A stretch of DNA of 64,000 nucleotides, from NCBI GenBank assembly GCA_965262235.1, contig OZ253504.1, positions 558,001 through 622,000 of the forward strand, in the 5' to 3' direction. Each line of letters starts with the position of its first letter. Positions within the stretch are counted from its first letter, which is position 1. The position numbers were made by a program, and so were the translations under genes. The stretch is from CATQGW01 sp965262235 (lineage in GTDB: Bacteria > Chloroflexota > Dehalococcoidia > Bin125). Below are positions 1 through 8,830 of the stretch, one piece after another. Under the pieces are notes generated by a model. The model was not told the DNA's origin and did not search any database. It saw only the letters and a list, made by a program, of their open reading frames with translations.

Positions 1-24
1 CACCCGACCATCAAGACGCCCCAT
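1..24 (-). CDS. 5' end of a probable short-chain dehydrogenase (cut by window edge)
   Basis: Only eight codons are visible, reading MGRLDGRV. A perfect AGGAGG ribosome binding site lies at 31-36, six bases upstream of the ATG. M-x-R/L-L-x-G-R/K-V is the usual opening of SDR oxidoreductases, just before the Rossmann TGxxxGIG loop, which lies outside the window. The gene would be downstream of the DEAD-box helicase on the same strand. The family assignment rests on this opening alone. Confidence 0.4.
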
Positions 25-99
25 CGCGAACCTCCTCGGACCGACTGCTCAAGCGACCTGCGCGTTCGCAGGCTCGCGCGCCGAGGATAGTGCGCCGGG

Positions 100-1947
100 C
101 TAGCCCCGATACAGCTCCAACTCGGCGTGCTGCAGGTCGTCGCCCACCATCTTGACGATCTTGTCCAGCTGCTCGAGGTCCCACTCACCGACGAAGCTGA
201 CCGCGCTGCCCGCTTTGCCGGCCCGACCCGTGCGACCGACGCGATGCACGTAGTCCTCCGCCGTCTGCGGCAGGTCGTAGTTCACCACGTGCGTCACATC
301 GGGGATGTCGAGCCCGCGCGCCGCCACGTCCGTCGCCACCAGGAACTGCAGCTCACCCGAGCGGAAGCTGGTCATCACCTTGTCGCGCTTGTTCTGGTCG
401 CGGTCGCCGTGAATCGCGTCCGCGTTCAGACCGGCGTGACGCAGCCGCGCCACCAGACGGTCGACCGTCACCTTCATGTTGCAGAAGACCAGCGTGCGAC
501 CCGCCAGCTCGGGCAGCAGCTCTTCCACGGCCCGCGACTTGTCGCGGCCCGCCACGTGGTAGTAGCGCTGGTTGATCCCGTCGGCCGTGGCGGACTCGGG
601 CGCGATGTGCAGCTCCTGCGGCTCGCGCATGTAGCGCCAGATCATCGTTTTGATCGGGGTCGGAATCGTGGCCGAGAACAGCGCCGTCTGGCGCGTCTCC
701 GGGCAGCGCCGCAGGATCCGGCGCATGTCTGGCTCGAAGCCGATATCGAGCATCCGGTCAGCCTCGTCCAGCACGGCCAGCTTCACCCAGCTCAGGTTCA
801 GCGTCCGCCGGTCGAGGTGATCGATGATCCGGCCCGGCGTGCCGACCACGATCTGGGGCCCGCGCTCCAGGTTCGCGAAGTCATCCTTCAGCCGCCGGCC
901 GCCCATCAGCACCGTCGCCTCTAGGCCCGCGGCGCGCGCGAAGTATTCCAGCACCGTCCCCACCTGGGCCGCCAGCTCGCGCGTCGGCACCAGCACGATC
1001 GTCTGCGCTTCACCCATCGTGGGGTCACACAGCTCGATCGCCGGAATCCCGAACGCCACCGTCTTGCCCGTGCCTGTTTGTGCCTGACCGACGACATCGC
1101 GGCCGTCGAGCAGCAGCGGGATCGCCTCAGCCTGAATCGGCGTCGGCTCGGCGAAGCCCAACGCCGACAGCACCGAGAGCATCCGCTCTGTGATGCCCAG
1201 CTCCTGGAACGCCGGCGACCAGTCGTCCTCGGATACCGCATCGACCGTCGCGAGGTCCGGTAGGTCGTACCCGCCTGACAGCAACGCCTTCTGCGTGGCG
1301 GTCATCCCGCCGCCATCGTTGCGTGGTCGCCGCGGCCGCTCGCCGCCGCCGCGCTGCCCACGACCACCGCGTCCGCCGCCGTCGCGCTGGCGGCGCTCGC
1401 CGCCGTTACGGCTCTGTTGCCGCCCCCGCTCCGCGCCATCGCGTTGACGATCGCCATCGAAGTCAGAGCGCTCACGCCGCTCCGCTCCATCGCGCCGTCG
1501 CTCGCCGCCCGATTCGGGCCGCTCGCGTCGCTCCGCGCCATCGCGTTGACGATCGCCATCGAAGTCAGACCGCTCGCGTCGCTCGGCGCCATCGCGCCGT
1601 CGCTCGCCGCCCGATTCGGACCGCTCACGTCGCTCTGCGCCGTCGCGGCGACGCTCGCCGTTCGATTCCTTGCGTGGTCCTCGCTCATCCGGCCCATCCG
1701 GCCGCCGACGACGCTCAGGGGGCGCCGCTGCGGTCGTCGCCGACGCCACCGGGGGTGTCGTCACGGGGGCGCTGCGACGCTGCGCGCGCGGCTTGCGGGC
1801 ACGGCGCGGCTTGCGCTCGCTCCTGCTCTCAGCGGGCGCGGGGTTCGTCGATGGGCGCGGGCTTGTCGGAGGTTCTGTCCGCCGCGTCGGCGGGGTCGCC
1901 AGCACGGCTTCTTCGTCTCGTCCCAACAGTCGTTTCAGCAGACTCAA
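100..1947 (-). CDS. DEAD-box ATP-dependent RNA helicase with long R/E/D/G-rich N-terminal arm
   Basis: RNA helicase of the DEAD-box superfamily 2, likely acting in ribosome assembly or mRNA remodelling in the cytoplasm. Visible motifs in order are the Q motif (FAEPTPIQ), Walker A (AQTGTGKT), PTRELAAQ, TPGR, DEAD, SAT, ATDVAARGLDIPDV and HRVGRTGRAG. The first 220 or so residues are a low-complexity basic/acidic arm with 17-residue tandem repeats, placed N-terminally, whereas many bacterial RhlE/CsdA-type helicases carry such tails C-terminally. Two TTG codons could start it. I prefer the one at 1947, because AAGGA at 1954-1958 is six bases away from it but abuts the TTG at 1953. The protein is about 615 residues. 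It ends in ELELYRG. Confidence 0.93.
   Translation of the reverse strand: MSLLKRLLGRDEEAVLATPPTRRTEPPTSPRPSTNPAPAESRSERKPRRARKPRAQRRSAPVTTPPVASATTAAAPPERRRRPDGPDERGPRKESNGERRRDGAERRERSESGGERRRDGAERRERSDFDGDRQRDGAERRERPESGGERRRDGAERRERSDFDGDRQRDGAERGRQQSRNGGERRQRDGGGRGGRGQRGGGERPRRPRNDGGGMTATQKALLSGGYDLPDLATVDAVSEDDWSPAFQELGITERMLSVLSALGFAEPTPIQAEAIPLLLDGRDVVGQAQTGTGKTVAFGIPAIELCDPTMGEAQTIVLVPTRELAAQVGTVLEYFARAAGLEATVLMGGRRLKDDFANLERGPQIVVGTPGRIIDHLDRRTLNLSWVKLAVLDEADRMLDIGFEPDMRRILRRCPETRQTALFSATIPTPIKTMIWRYMREPQELHIAPESATADGINQRYYHVAGRDKSRAVEELLPELAGRTLVFCNMKVTVDRLVARLRHAGLNADAIHGDRDQNKRDKVMTSFRSGELQFLVATDVAARGLDIPDVTHVVNYDLPQTAEDYVHRVGRTGRAGKAGSAVSFVGEWDLEQLDKIVKMVGDDLQHAELELYRG
1420..1665 (-). 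repeat. 51-bp coding tandem repeat in the DEAD-box helicase arm
   Basis: About five units of 17 codons, of the type G-E-R-R-R-D-G-A-E-R-R-E-R followed by SESG, SDFD or PESG. Units ending SDFD are each followed by a GDRQRDG variant, giving a higher-order 102-bp period. Length variation between strains is expected. Confidence 0.8.
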
Positions 1948-2108
1948 AAGCAATCCTTCACATCAGTTACCGCAACCTTATCAGCCGCCGCCAAACCTCA
2001 CTGCGCCCCACGCCACAGCAGCCTCCGCTCGAGCCAGCCCTAGCCCAGCTCCCGCCCGTGCTCCGCGCGTCGCGGGGAGCTCTCGCGCGGCGACCGAGGG
2101 AAGCCCGC

Positions 2109-2525
2109 TTACGCCTCCACCGGCGTCAGCACCACGACCGGGATCAACCGCCCTGCGTTGCGCTGATACTTCGAGTAGCGCGGATAGAACGCCGTCATGA
2201 TCGCGAGCAGCCGCTCCCGCTCCTCGCCCTGCGAGTCGCTCGCCGTGTAGCGCTGGATCGCGTGACCGGCACGCTCGACCCGCACCTCGGGATTCACCCG
2301 CAGGTTCTTGCACCACTGCGGATCAGCCTGCGCGCCACCAGCGGAGGCCACCACGACCAGCCGGTCGCCGTCCACTCCGAACAGCAGCAGCACCCGCCGG
2401 TCGCGCCCCGTGCGGCGACCGGTCACCGTCAGCCGCAGCGTCGGCAGGAACATGAATCGCCCGCGGAACAACGTGAACAGCGGACTCTGCAGCACTGTGA
2501 TGATTCGCATCAGTCGATGATTCAT
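2109..2525 (-). CDS. DUF385 / deazaflavin (F420)-type nitroreductase family protein
   Basis: A small split-barrel protein of the DUF385 (Ddn-like) family, whose members bind F420 or flavin and reduce nitro or enone groups. Visible hallmarks are the core LRLTVTGRRTGRDRRVLLLFGVDGDRLVVVAS, read in pieces as T-x-G-R-x-T-G-x-x-R and the VVAS-GG turn, then NP-x-V-x-V and the Y-x-x-YQ-x-x-AGR-x-IPVVVL tail. The reading frame opens 47 codons further upstream (2666). The start MNHRLMRI at 2525 has GGAG nine bases ahead and gives 138 residues, close to the family's usual length. F420 use is known for actinobacteria and Chloroflexota; here it is inferred. Confidence 0.8.
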   Translation of the reverse strand: MNHRLMRIITVLQSPLFTLFRGRFMFLPTLRLTVTGRRTGRDRRVLLLFGVDGDRLVVVASAGGAQADPQWCKNLRVNPEVRVERAGHAIQRYTASDSQGEERERLLAIMTAFYPRYSKYQRNAGRLIPVVVLTPVEA

Positions 2526-2746
2526 AAGGCGGCTCCAGATGGCGTATCCAGCGACCTGAGCGACTCGCGAGCCCTGAGGACTCGTTGAGCCGAGAGGATA
2601 CAGCCCCGCCGCCTGGATCATCTCCGAAACACCCTCGAAACACGCCGACACACGCGCGACATGCACGTGTAAATCAGCCGTAACCCCGCTGGCGCGACGC
2701 GTCCATAGTTTGCGAATTACAAACCGGACCCGTGAACGGAGGACTC

Positions 2747-4237
2747 ATGATTCACCCCGGTATCGCAGGGCTCCCAGTTGGAGTCAGGCTCCCCCGAGGA
2801 GTCAGCAAGAGGGTCAGGAGGGCGGCAATCGGCCTTTCGGCCGGTCTGCTCACTGCGCTGCTCGCCACCATCGGAATCGTCGGCGCCCAGGAATCGGAGG
2901 CCGTCCTCGACCTGATCAAGGCCGTCGACACCATCTGGTTCATCGTCGCCGGCGTGCTGGTGTTCTTCATGCAGGCGGGCTTCGGAATGCTCGAAGCCGG
3001 CTTCGTGCGGGTCAAGAACACCACCAACATCCTGATGAAGAACGTGCTTGACGCTTCCATCGGTGGCGTCGCCTGGTGGGCCGTTGGCTTCGGATTCGCC
3101 TTCGGCGGCTCCAACGGCTTCATCGGCGAGTACTCCTTCTTCCCCGGCCTCGGCGGCCTCGCGGAGACCGACGGCGTGCCCGAATCGGCCGTCTTCTTCT
3201 TCCAGTGGGCCTTCGCCGCGACCGCCGCGACGATCGTCTCCGGCGCGCTCGCCGAGCGCACCAAGTTCTCCGCCTACCTGTTTTACTCGGTGTTCGTCAC
3301 CGGCCTGATCTACCCCATCGTCGTCAACTGGACCTGGGGCGGCGGCTGGCTTGGTGACATGGGCTTCATGGACTACGCCGGCTCGACCGTCGTGCACTCC
3401 GTGGGCGCCTGGGCCGGCCTCGCAGGCGCGTTCCTGCTCGGCCCGCGGATCGGCAAGTACGCCTCCGACGGCACCGTGACCGCGATCCCCGGCCACAACA
3501 TGAGCATGGCCGCCCTCGGCATGTTCATCCTCTGGTTCGGCTGGTACGGATTCAACGCCGGCTCGACCCTCGGCCTGACCGGCGACCTCGCCGCTGAAGC
3601 GGCCTACATCGCGATCAACACCACCCTCGCAGCGGGCGCCGGCGCCATCGTGGCGATGACCACCGCCAAGGTCCGCTACGGCAAGGCCGACCTCGGCCTG
3701 ACCATGAACGGCGCGCTCGCCGGGCTTGTCTCGATCACTGCGGGCTGTGGCTTCGTCGAGCCCTGGGCCGCGATCCTGATCGGCTCCATCGGCGGCGTCC
3801 TGGTCGTCTTCGCGGTCGCCTTCTTCGACAAGATCAAGATCGACGACCCCGTCGGCGCGATCTCCGTCCACGGTGTCTGCGGCATCTGGGGCACCCTGGC
3901 CGTCGGCCTGTTCGCCACCGCCGCCACCGCCGAAGCCTGGGGAGCTCCCTCCCACGGCCTCTTGATGGGCGGCAACATCGAGGCCCTCGGCGTGCAGATC
4001 GTCGGCATCCTCGCCGTCTTCGCCTGGACCATCGTCACCGCTAGCGCGCTGTTCTTCATCATCAAGAAGACCATCGGCCTGCGTGTCAGCGAGGCTGAAG
4101 AGCTCGCCGGCCTCGATGTCCAGGAGCACGGCATCGGCGCCTACCCCGAGTTCCCCACGGTTGCCCCAGGCGCCGCGGTCGAAATCTCGGCGGTCGAAGA
4201 GGCCCCGCTCGCTACGGCCCCGGATGGCGGCGACTAG
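2747..4237 (+). CDS. amt: Ammonium transporter, Amt/MEP family
   Basis: An integral membrane ammonium channel with about 11 TM segments after a cleavable-looking N-terminal leader (LLATIGIVGAQ). Family hallmarks present are the AGFGMLEAGFVRVKN segment, the first pore histidine in VHSVGAWAGL, the second pore histidine in HGVCGIWGT, and a cytoplasmic tail with GLDVQEHG-x-x-AY. I chose the ATG at 2747, which has AACGGAGGA just upstream, rather than the in-frame GTG at 2732, which would overlap that ribosome binding site. The protein has 496 residues. It is followed by a long hairpin and the PII gene, the standard amt-glnK arrangement in which PII gates the channel. Confidence 0.97.
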   Translation: MIHPGIAGLPVGVRLPRGVSKRVRRAAIGLSAGLLTALLATIGIVGAQESEAVLDLIKAVDTIWFIVAGVLVFFMQAGFGMLEAGFVRVKNTTNILMKNVLDASIGGVAWWAVGFGFAFGGSNGFIGEYSFFPGLGGLAETDGVPESAVFFFQWAFAATAATIVSGALAERTKFSAYLFYSVFVTGLIYPIVVNWTWGGGWLGDMGFMDYAGSTVVHSVGAWAGLAGAFLLGPRIGKYASDGTVTAIPGHNMSMAALGMFILWFGWYGFNAGSTLGLTGDLAAEAAYIAINTTLAAGAGAIVAMTTAKVRYGKADLGLTMNGALAGLVSITAGCGFVEPWAAILIGSIGGVLVVFAVAFFDKIKIDDPVGAISVHGVCGIWGTLAVGLFATAATAEAWGAPSHGLLMGGNIEALGVQIVGILAVFAWTIVTASALFFIIKKTIGLRVSEAEELAGLDVQEHGIGAYPEFPTVAPGAAVEISAVEEAPLATAPDGGD

Positions 4238-4254
4238 CCTCGATCCGGCAAGTC

Positions 4255-4287
4255 GGGAGCGGCTGCAGCATCGCTGTAGCCGCTCCC
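4255..4287 (+). promoter_or_regulatory. 15-bp hairpin between amt and the PII gene
   Basis: The arms 4255-4269 and 4273-4287 pair over 15 bp with a single G.U pair and a three-base loop (ATC). There is no U-tract. Its place between a transporter gene and its regulator suggests partial termination, processing or mRNA stabilisation. Confidence 0.6.
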
Positions 4288-4336
4288 ACCGCTCAGCAGT
4301 GGAGACGCAGCTGAGAGACCCAGAAAGGCTCACAAC

Positions 4337-4675
4337 ATGAAGATGGTCATCGCCATCATTCGCCCCGAGCGCCTCTCGATCGTTCGGCACGCGCTCGAAC
4401 AGATCGGCATCGTCTCGATGACGATCACCGAAGTCCGCGGGCGCGGCGCGCAGCGCGGAATCGTCCAGGAGTACCGCGGCCAGCAGGTTCGCGTCGACTA
4501 CCTGCCCAAGATCCGGATCGAGATCGTGATCAACACCACGCCGCTCGACTCAGTGATCGAAGCCATCGTCGAAAACGCCGGCACCGGCCAAATCGGCGAC
4601 GGCAAGATCTTCGTCCTCGCTGTCGAGGATGCAGTCCGTGTCCGCACTCGCGAACGGGGGCCGGCCGCCGTTTAG
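4337..4675 (+). CDS. glnK: PII-type nitrogen regulator (GlnB/GlnK family) lacking the uridylylation tyrosine
   Basis: A trimeric signalling protein that binds ATP/ADP and 2-oxoglutarate and blocks Amt through its T-loop. The 112-residue length, the opening MKMVIAIIRPERL and the GTGQIGDGKIFV signature (about residues 84-95) fit. In the T-loop Tyr46 is kept (EYRG), but the residue at the position of the uridylylated Tyr51 is Val. It is therefore probably not regulated by GlnD uridylylation. It lies 99 bp after amt on the same strand, with the long hairpin between, and is probably cotranscribed. I cannot separate GlnK from GlnB by sequence; the symbol follows the amt linkage. Confidence 0.95.
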   Translation: MKMVIAIIRPERLSIVRHALEQIGIVSMTITEVRGRGAQRGIVQEYRGQQVRVDYLPKIRIEIVINTTPLDSVIEAIVENAGTGQIGDGKIFVLAVEDAVRVRTRERGPAAV

Positions 4676-5038
4676 CAACGACAGCCGACCCCCCTTCGCG
4701 GGGACCGGTTGGGGCGGGGGCGCCGACGACCTCGGTCGTGCGGTTAGCCCCCGCTTCGCGTTCCCGCTCCGAACGCTAGGAATCCTCTGAACAAGGTCTG
4801 GATGTGGGCTGCGTACGACCACAGCACCACAATGGCTGTCCTTCCGTGTAGGGGCGCTTCTTGGAGCCAGTCTCAAAGTCCCGATTCGGCGGGATGCTCG
4901 GCGCCCCACCAGATGGGCTGCGGGTAGGCGACGGGGCGATTTTGGGTCTTATGAGACAGGCTCCCTGTGGGTGCCCTCCGGACTCCGTCGGCCACTCAAT
5001 GCGGTCAGCGGAATCCGACTTCCCATAGCTCCCCCCGA
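4676..5038. other. Non-coding stretch with hairpins and repeat relics
   Basis: No convincing gene. It holds a large hairpin at 4714-4754, a CCTCTGAACAAGG motif at about 4787-4799 that matches the end of the dispersed GGGGGGAG repeats, and the relic CACTCAATGCGGTCAGCGG near 4993, also found in a perfect hairpin at 37060. Confidence 0.5.
4714..4754 (+). terminator. Possible terminator hairpin downstream of the PII gene
   Basis: The outer arms GCGGGGGC (4714-4721) and GCCCCCGC (4747-4754) enclose an inner ACGACC-TC-GGTCGT hairpin (4726-4739). There is no run of T after it, so it may instead only stabilise the 3' end. Confidence 0.4.
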
Positions 5039-5215
5039 GGAGACCTGCGCGTAATCTCCTTTTCCCCTCTCCCCCCGCGGAGCGGGGGGAGATGCCGCAG
5101 GCAGAGGGGGGCTCCGGGCGCGCCCTCACCAGATAGCGGAAGCTCCCCACCTTCACTTCGTGACACCGCCACCGGCAGGGAAGGTCGGAGCTGTGGGACT
5201 TACGCGCAGGTCTCC
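5039..5215 (+). mobile_element. MITE-like element, copy 1 (177 bp)
   Basis: It is bounded by the 16-bp inverted repeats GGAGACCTGCGCGTAA (5039-5054) and its exact complement (5200-5215). Inside are the CCCCCGCGGAGCGGGGG hairpin, a CACCAGATAGCGGAAGC segment and a CGTGACACCGCCACCGG segment. It has no coding capacity. Copies 2 (5261) and 3 (34975) share ends and interior. Confidence 0.8.
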
Positions 5216-5260
5216 TCAGGGGGCGAAGTTGGGAAGGGGATCGGAAATCGCTCCCCCTCA

Positions 5261-5459
5261 GGAGACCTGCGCGTAATCTCCTTTTCCCCTCTCCCCCCGC
5301 GGAGCGGGGGGAGATGCCGCAGCCTGCCCCTGCGCAGGCAGGGGGCAGAGGGGGGCTCCGGGCGCGCCCTCACCAGATAGCGGAAGCTCCCCACCGTCGC
5401 TTCGTGACACCGCCACCGGCAGGGAAGGTCGGAGCAGGGGAACTTACGCGCAGGTCTCC
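5261..5459 (+). mobile_element. MITE-like element, copy 2 (199 bp)
   Basis: It has the same 16-bp inverted ends as copy 1 (5261-5276 and 5444-5459) and the same internal order, in the same orientation, 45 bp downstream. It is longer because of an extra CCTGCCCCTGCGCAGGCAGG palindrome beside the central hairpin. The spacer between the copies (5216-5260) is G/C-rich and extends the outer arms imperfectly. Confidence 0.8.
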
Positions 5460-5523
5460 CCAGGGGGCGACATTGGGAGGGATCCAGCGGAATCCCGCCT
5501 CGATCTGGGTCGGGTACGACCAA

Positions 5524-5548
5524 GACAACCACAAGGATTGCCCCTACA
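5524..5548 (+). repeat. Small CCACAAGGA hairpin repeat
   Basis: Reads GACAACCACAAGGATTG followed by CCCCTACA. The arms CAA and TTG flank CCACAAGG. It is nearly identical to the copy inside the addA-like gene (10679-10708) and related to the hairpin at 14006-14030. Confidence 0.6.
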
Positions 5549-5611
5549 CGCCGACATTCAGAGCATTCCTGGCGATCTCCCCGTCCGGCGATCGCCGCTC
5601 CGCCCTACCAG

Positions 5612-5617
5612 TACCCT
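5612..5617 (+). promoter_or_regulatory. TACCCT -10-like box six bases before an ATG
   Basis: TACCCT is followed by six bases and then the ATG of the addB-like gene, which lacks a ribosome binding site. It matches the spacing seen at five other genes here and suggests a leaderless mRNA. No -35 box is evident. Confidence 0.35.
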
Positions 5618-5623
5618 GAGCCC

Positions 5624-8600
5624 ATGGCCCTGCACGTCGCGCTCTGCCGACACCTCGACCACGCCGAACAGCACTCCGCCGAACTGGTCCGCCGCCTCCG
5701 GCCCAGCCCGCTCCACCGGATCAACATCCTCGTCGGCTCCGGCGTCGCCAGCCGCTACACCCAGCGCCGCCTGGCCACTCGACCGGGCGACCGAGTGGCC
5801 GACCAGGCCGACACAGAACGCCGCGCGCTGGCCAACGTCTCACTCTTCACCCCCTTCGATCTCGCCCGCCAGATCGCCGCACGCGGCCCCAGCGCCGCCA
5901 ACCCGCCGCTGCCCGATGGCGCAGATGTCGCGCTGCTGCAACGCGTCCTCTACGAGCTCGCCCCGCAGGGCCGCCTCGAGCAGTTCCGGCCCGACCAGCC
6001 GGGCCTGCCCGCCGCGCTCGCCCGCACGTTCGGCGACCTGCGCGACGCGGACATTGACGCCGACGAGCTGGCCGCCTGGGCGCTGGCCCGCCCGCAGCCG
6101 GCGCGCGACCTGGCGCTCGTCTACGAACGCTGGCGCGCGCTGCTCGCGACGCTCGACTTCAGCGACCGGCCGGCCGTCTACCAGGCCGCACTCGACGCGC
6201 CGCCGCACATCTGGCGCGAGACGCTCGGCGCGGCGCCGCTGATCGTCACCGGTATCTACGACCTGACCCGCCTCCAGCGCCTGCTGATCCGCCAGGCCGC
6301 GCGCGTCACCGAGGTGCACTTCGTCGCCCTCGCGCCGGATGATCAGGACTTCGCCTACGCGCGCCGCGCCGTCCGCCGGCTCTGCCGCGAAACCGGCACG
6401 ACCGCCAGCGAGGCGCCCGACGTAACGCCCGCGCGCGATCTCGTACCCGACGCGTTCTCCGCCGCCGACCCGCAGGCCGAGGCTGAGGAGATCGCGCGCC
6501 GCATCCTCGATCTCGCCCGTTCCGGCGTCCGCTTCCACAACATCGCGATCTTTCATCGCCAGGGACCGGCCGCCGACCAGCGCCTCGCTGCCGCGCTGCA
6601 GCGCGCCGACATCCCCGTCTACCGCGCCCGCGGCCTGTCGCTGCGACGCACCGCGGCGGGGCGCGCCACCCGCCAGCTGCTGCGCCTGCTCTGGGACACG
6701 CCGACCCGCTCGACGATGCTCGAACTGCTCGGCAACCCCGCGATCAAGCGTGAGATCGACGCCAAGCCGATCCTCTGGGAGCGCATCTCGCGCAGCGCCG
6801 GGCTGGTCAGCGAATGGGACCGGATGTCGACCCAGCTGCGCACGTACATCGAGAAGGACGAGCTGCCCGACCACGAGCGGCGGCTGACTCGCGAGCTGCT
6901 GGACCGGATCACGGCCCTCAGCGAACGCGCCGCGCAGGCCCGCGACGCCGATACCTGGGCCGGCGCCGCGCAGCAGCTGATCGCTGCGCTCAACGAGTGG
7001 ATCGAGACGCCCTCCGCAGCCGACGCGCTCGCCGCCGGCGTGATTCGCAGCGCGATCGGCAATCTCGGCCAGCTCGACGAACTCAATATCGCCTTCACCG
7101 ACGACGACTTCCGCCGCGCCGCCGAGCGCGCGCTGGAGAAGGCCGTCAGCCGCGACGCCGGACCGCTCACCGCCGGCGTCTACATCGGCGACGCCAACGG
7201 CGCCGGCCGCTCGGTGCGCTTCGATGCGATCTTCATCGCCGGCCTGGTCGAGCGCACGATGCCCGCCGTGCCCCGCCAGGACCCGCTGCTCTCCGATCCG
7301 CAGCGCCGCGACCTCAACGAGTTCCTCGAGGCCGAAGTGCTGCGCCTGCAGAACGAGCGGGCCGAGACCGACCGGCTTGCCTTCCAGCTGATCCGCCAGG
7401 CGGCCCGCGAGCACCTCACGCTCTCCTGGGCGCGACGCTCCAGCACCGTCGGCGCGCCCAGCCGACCATCGCCGCTGCTGCTGAGCGCCATCGGGGGACT
7501 GGCCGGTCTGCTTGACGGCCCCGAGAAACTCGTCGCCGAAGGCCGCATTGACCACCTCCCGGCGACCGTTTCCGGCGCGGCCGGTCCGCGGCGCCGACGC
7601 GCCCAAGTCGTAGAGACGACTCAGGACGCTCACGATGCTGAGGACGTGGCGCGCGAAATCGAAGCCCCACTCCGCGCAATCGACGAGGCCGACCTGCACC
7701 TCGCCCTGCTAACCACCCCCGGAGTCGAATCGCACCGGCTGCTGCCCGCGCTCTGGCCCGGCGCCGAGCGAGCGCTCGCCGCCCGACTGCGCCGCAACGC
7801 CCAGACCTTCACCGAGTACGACGGCGTGATCAGCCTCGGCGACGAGCACGTCGCGCCGCAGCACTGGTCGGCCTCCGCCCTGCAGCGCTACGCGACCTGC
7901 CCTTACCGCTACTTCCTGGGCAACGTGCTGCGGCTGAACGCCGTCAGCGAACCGGGCGACGACGCGGAGATCTCGCCGCTGGAGCGGGGCTCGCTGATCC
8001 ACCGCATCCTCGAACGCTGGGTCCGGGGGTGGATCGAGCAACCCGACCGCAAGCCCTGGCGCAACTACGTCGCCGACCCCGACGCCCTGCACGCCGTCGC
8101 CGATGAGGAACTCAGGCAGGCGGAGCAGGACCAGGCCCTCGGCCTGCCGGCCTCCGCCAAAGCGACGCGCGAGAAGGTCCACCGCGACCTCGATCGCTAC
8201 CGGCGGATGCAGGCTGCCGATGCGGCCGTCGGCTGGTCTCCGCTGGCCGTCGAGCAAGAGTTCAGCGGCGTCTCGCTGCCGATCGGCGGGGGCAAGAGCA
8301 TCAGCGCGCGCGGACGCATCGACCGGATCGACGCCAACTCCGGCGGCCGCCTGCGGGCAATCGACTACAAGACCGGCAAGCGTCGCGCGGGCGATCTGGT
8401 GGGCCACTACAACGGATCCGCGCTGCAGCTGCCGCTCTACATGCATGCCCTGGGTCGCGCTGCCGAGCGACGCGCGAGTATGGCCGACTCCGCCGCGGCG
8501 CTGCATTACGTCACTGACCGGGGGCATTTCGCGATCGACACGATCCAGGGCGCCGACTTCGTGCGCAGCACCTCCGAGAGCGCCCACGCCGCCACCGAGG

Positions 8601-8830
8601 CCGACCAGCTCGCCAGCACTCTCCGCACGATCAATGACGGCGTGCACGAGGGGCGCTTCTTCCCCTTCGCCGGCGACAATCGCAAGACCCGTGACAACTG
8701 CACCTACTGCGACTTCAGCGCCGCGTGCAGCTCCGATGTCAACTCGCGTTTCGCCTACAAGGAGCGCTTCGATCTCAACACGGTCAAGCCGTTCGTCGTG
8801 ATGCGCGCGAACAAGCCGAGCAAGCGATGA
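5624..8830 (+). CDS. AddB-like helicase/nuclease subunit with iron-sulfur PD-(D/E)XK domain
   Basis: A 1068-residue protein of the AddB / PD-(D/E)XK family, the partner of an AddA/RecB-like helicase in double-strand-break end processing. The last ~270 residues carry the nuclease core: RIDRID, then AIDYKTGKR. The four iron-sulfur cysteines of AddB-type nucleases are visible: one in YATCPYRYF ahead of the nuclease, and three in NCTYCDFSAAC at the end. No Walker A motif is apparent in the helicase-like N-terminal part. The ATG has no ribosome binding site but a TACCCT box six bases upstream. It overlaps the next gene by ATGA, a strong sign of translational coupling with the AddA-like subunit. 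Confidence 0.88.
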   Translation: MALHVALCRHLDHAEQHSAELVRRLRPSPLHRINILVGSGVASRYTQRRLATRPGDRVADQADTERRALANVSLFTPFDLARQIAARGPSAANPPLPDGADVALLQRVLYELAPQGRLEQFRPDQPGLPAALARTFGDLRDADIDADELAAWALARPQPARDLALVYERWRALLATLDFSDRPAVYQAALDAPPHIWRETLGAAPLIVTGIYDLTRLQRLLIRQAARVTEVHFVALAPDDQDFAYARRAVRRLCRETGTTASEAPDVTPARDLVPDAFSAADPQAEAEEIARRILDLARSGVRFHNIAIFHRQGPAADQRLAAALQRADIPVYRARGLSLRRTAAGRATRQLLRLLWDTPTRSTMLELLGNPAIKREIDAKPILWERISRSAGLVSEWDRMSTQLRTYIEKDELPDHERRLTRELLDRITALSERAAQARDADTWAGAAQQLIAALNEWIETPSAADALAAGVIRSAIGNLGQLDELNIAFTDDDFRRAAERALEKAVSRDAGPLTAGVYIGDANGAGRSVRFDAIFIAGLVERTMPAVPRQDPLLSDPQRRDLNEFLEAEVLRLQNERAETDRLAFQLIRQAAREHLTLSWARRSSTVGAPSRPSPLLLSAIGGLAGLLDGPEKLVAEGRIDHLPATVSGAAGPRRRRAQVVETTQDAHDAEDVAREIEAPLRAIDEADLHLALLTTPGVESHRLLPALWPGAERALAARLRRNAQTFTEYDGVISLGDEHVAPQHWSASALQRYATCPYRYFLGNVLRLNAVSEPGDDAEISPLERGSLIHRILERWVRGWIEQPDRKPWRNYVADPDALHAVADEELRQAEQDQALGLPASAKATREKVHRDLDRYRRMQAADAAVGWSPLAVEQEFSGVSLPIGGGKSISARGRIDRIDANSGGRLRAIDYKTGKRRAGDLVGHYNGSALQLPLYMHALGRAAERRASMADSAAALHYVTDRGHFAIDTIQGADFVRSTSESAHAATEADQLASTLRTINDGVHEGRFFPFAGDNRKTRDNCTYCDFSAACSSDVNSRFAYKERFDLNTVKPFVVMRANKPSKR

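Noticed and set aside
2717..4390. A 557-codon minus-strand open frame across amt
   Set aside because: Composition is D/G/E/A-rich antisense of a clear ammonium transporter; no start signal and no domain.
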